A stretch of 6,727 nt of DNA from DASSFZ01 sp036514635 (GTDB lineage: Bacteria; Chloroflexota; Anaerolineae; Fen-1058). The notes beneath the pieces were generated by a model. The model did not search any database, had not been told where the DNA came from, and was given only the letters and a program-made list of their open reading frames with translations. The translations under genes were made by a program, and so were the position numbers. This document shows, in pieces, positions 5,692 through 6,727 of this stretch (within the stretch, counting starts at the first letter, position 1; every line of letters starts with the position of its first letter). The stretch is from NCBI GenBank assembly GCA_036514635.1, contig DATBWU010000281.1:1-6727 (forward strand), given 5' to 3'.

Positions 5692-5750
5692 TAGCCTGTG
5701 CGCGCTTCACTTACATCTGCATAACAAGTGCATTTCGATCTCACGTCAGG

Positions 5751-5756
5751 TATACT
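5751..5756 (+). promoter_or_regulatory. -10 element TATACT for a leaderless cytochrome b transcript
   Basis: TATACT is a good -10 hexamer whose last base is 7 nt before the A of the ATG at 5763. Transcription would normally begin about 7 nt downstream of the hexamer, on or next to the start codon, giving a leaderless mRNA. No convincing Shine-Dalgarno or -35 sequence is present. Confidence 0.5.
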
Positions 5757-5762
5757 CTAAAC

Positions 5763-6727
5763 ATGCCCAGCCGCCGGCCCAACTTCTTCTACCATCTTCA
5801 CCCACCGACGATTCCTGAGCGGGAGTCGCGCTTTCGTTACACCTTCGGCCTGGGCGGCCTCTCGGTCTTTCTATTTTTCGTTTTGGCCGTCACCGGCCTG
5901 CTGTTGGCGTTTTTCTATGTTCCCACGCCCGGGGATGCTTTCGCATCAATTGAGCAAGTCACATTTCAAGTGCCCTTCGGATGGCTGATCCGCAACCTGC
6001 ACTACTGGGCCGCGCAGGCGATGGTCATCGTCGTCGCGCTGCACCTGCTGCGCGTGATCTTCAGCGGCGCGTACAAAGCGCCGCGCCGGGCGAATTACCT
6101 GATCGGCCTGGCGCTGCTGGCCGGCACGCTGCTGCTCGACTTCACCGGCTACGTGTTGCGCTGGGACGACGGCACACAATGGGCGCTGGTGGTCGGCACG
6201 AATCTCGTTCGAGAAACGCCTCTCGTCGGGGAGGCGCTCTATCAAACGATCGTCGGCGGATCGGACATCGGCGCAGCGACGACGATCCGCTTCTACGCCT
6301 GGCACATCCTCGGCCTGGCCGTGCCGGTTGTCTTCTTCATCGGCTGGCATCTCTTCAAAGTCCGGCGTGATGGCGGCGTCTCGCATCGACCGCGCTCAGG
6401 CGACCACGCGCCGCGTATCGATCGCGCGCGACTCGCCCGCACCGAGACGATTGCGATGCTCGTCACGCTGGCGGTGCTCATCGTCGCCTCCGCGCTGTTC
6501 CCGGCTCCGCTTGGCCCGGTCGCCGACCTGCCCACTCACTCCGATAAGGCGCAAGCGCCGTGGTTCTTCTTGTGGGTGCAGGTGCTGCTGCGAGCGATCC
6601 CGCCCGTGTGGGCCGGCGTGCTGATTCCGTTGGGGCTACTGCTCGTCCTGGGCCTGATTCCTTACGCGATCGACCGCAAAGCGGAAGGCGTGGCGGAGTG
6701 GTTTCACCCATCGGGTCGCGCGGCGCA
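5763..6727 (+). CDS. Cytochrome b of a bc-type complex, 3'-partial
   Basis: Quinol-oxidising cytochrome b subunit of a cytochrome bc/b6f-like complex; 321 codons are present with no stop before the window edge. The N-terminus FFYHLHPPTIPE leads into helix A (about 28-53). Helix B carries H80 and H94, helix C follows (112-132), and helix D carries H181 and H196. The H-x13-H and H-x14-H spacings match b6-type proteins; mitochondrial-type cytochrome b has 13 residues in both. The Qo region reads GYVLRWDD where GY-LPWDQ is usual, and RRDGG follows helix D. A subunit IV-like part is fused in the same frame, with helices near 227-246 and 284-304. The PEWY-equivalent motif is A265-P266-W267-F268. 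The start at 5763 fits the conserved N-terminus and has no ribosome binding site. The Rieske protein and cytochrome c partners are not in the window and may lie downstream. Confidence 0.88.
   Translation, partial: MPSRRPNFFYHLHPPTIPERESRFRYTFGLGGLSVFLFFVLAVTGLLLAFFYVPTPGDAFASIEQVTFQVPFGWLIRNLHYWAAQAMVIVVALHLLRVIFSGAYKAPRRANYLIGLALLAGTLLLDFTGYVLRWDDGTQWALVVGTNLVRETPLVGEALYQTIVGGSDIGAATTIRFYAWHILGLAVPVVFFIGWHLFKVRRDGGVSHRPRSGDHAPRIDRARLARTETIAMLVTLAVLIVASALFPAPLGPVADLPTHSDKAQAPWFFLWVQVLLRAIPPVWAGVLIPLGLLLVLGLIPYAIDRKAEGVAEWFHPSGRAA

Noticed and set aside
5946..6711. Open frames on both strands inside the cytochrome b gene
   Set aside because: All overlap the uninterrupted frame from 5763 that carries the conserved haem histidines and Qo motifs.

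Overview
This is a GC-rich bacterial window (clearly above 55% G+C by eye) carrying mostly respiratory genes. I suspect a Chloroflexota (Anaerolineae-like) organism. The grounds are the style of the respiratory genes, the multi-zinc-ribbon membrane protein, and the intergenic palindromes built from 7-8 bp units. This is an inference from gene character, not a demonstrated assignment.

Layout, left to right. (1) The 3' part of a YeeE/YedE-family sulfur-compound transporter half (2-496), probably cut by the window edge. (2) A 158-bp spacer packed with repeats: a loop-less palindrome overlapping the yeeE stop codon, then a 110-bp MITE-like element (532-641) with 16-bp terminal inverted repeats, a TCA target duplication on each side and a long internal hairpin. 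(3) A three-gene plus-strand cluster for a membrane-bound molybdenum oxidoreductase of the thiosulfate/polysulfide reductase type: catalytic subunit with Tat signal (655-2901), four-cluster ferredoxin subunit with a C-terminal membrane anchor (2970-3707), and FdnI/PhsC-type dihaem cytochrome b (3775-4572). Both spacers inside the cluster are palindromes made of GACGAAN heptads. (4) A convergent minus-strand gene (4588-5652) for a membrane protein with three N-terminal zinc ribbons and an unrecognised extracytoplasmic domain. (5) A 110-bp divergent promoter region (5653-5762). (6) The start of a bc-complex cytochrome b gene (5763 to the window end, incomplete), apparently expressed from a leaderless transcript.

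How they fit together. The cytochrome b of part 3 would connect the quinone pool to the periplasmic molybdenum site through the iron-sulfur chain. The neighbouring YeeE-like transporter makes a sulfur substrate (thiosulfate, polysulfide or similar) the best guess, but direction and substrate cannot be read from sequence. The cytochrome b of part 6 belongs to a quinol:acceptor oxidoreductase and could share the same quinone pool, but it is a separate transcription unit. I saw no tRNA, rRNA, CRISPR array or intact transposase gene.

The most unusual signals are the heptad palindromes. They overlap or abut the stop codons, and in two of three cases the 7-bp period places a stop codon in all three reading frames. 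Next are the well-bounded MITE and the leaderless cytochrome b promoter.
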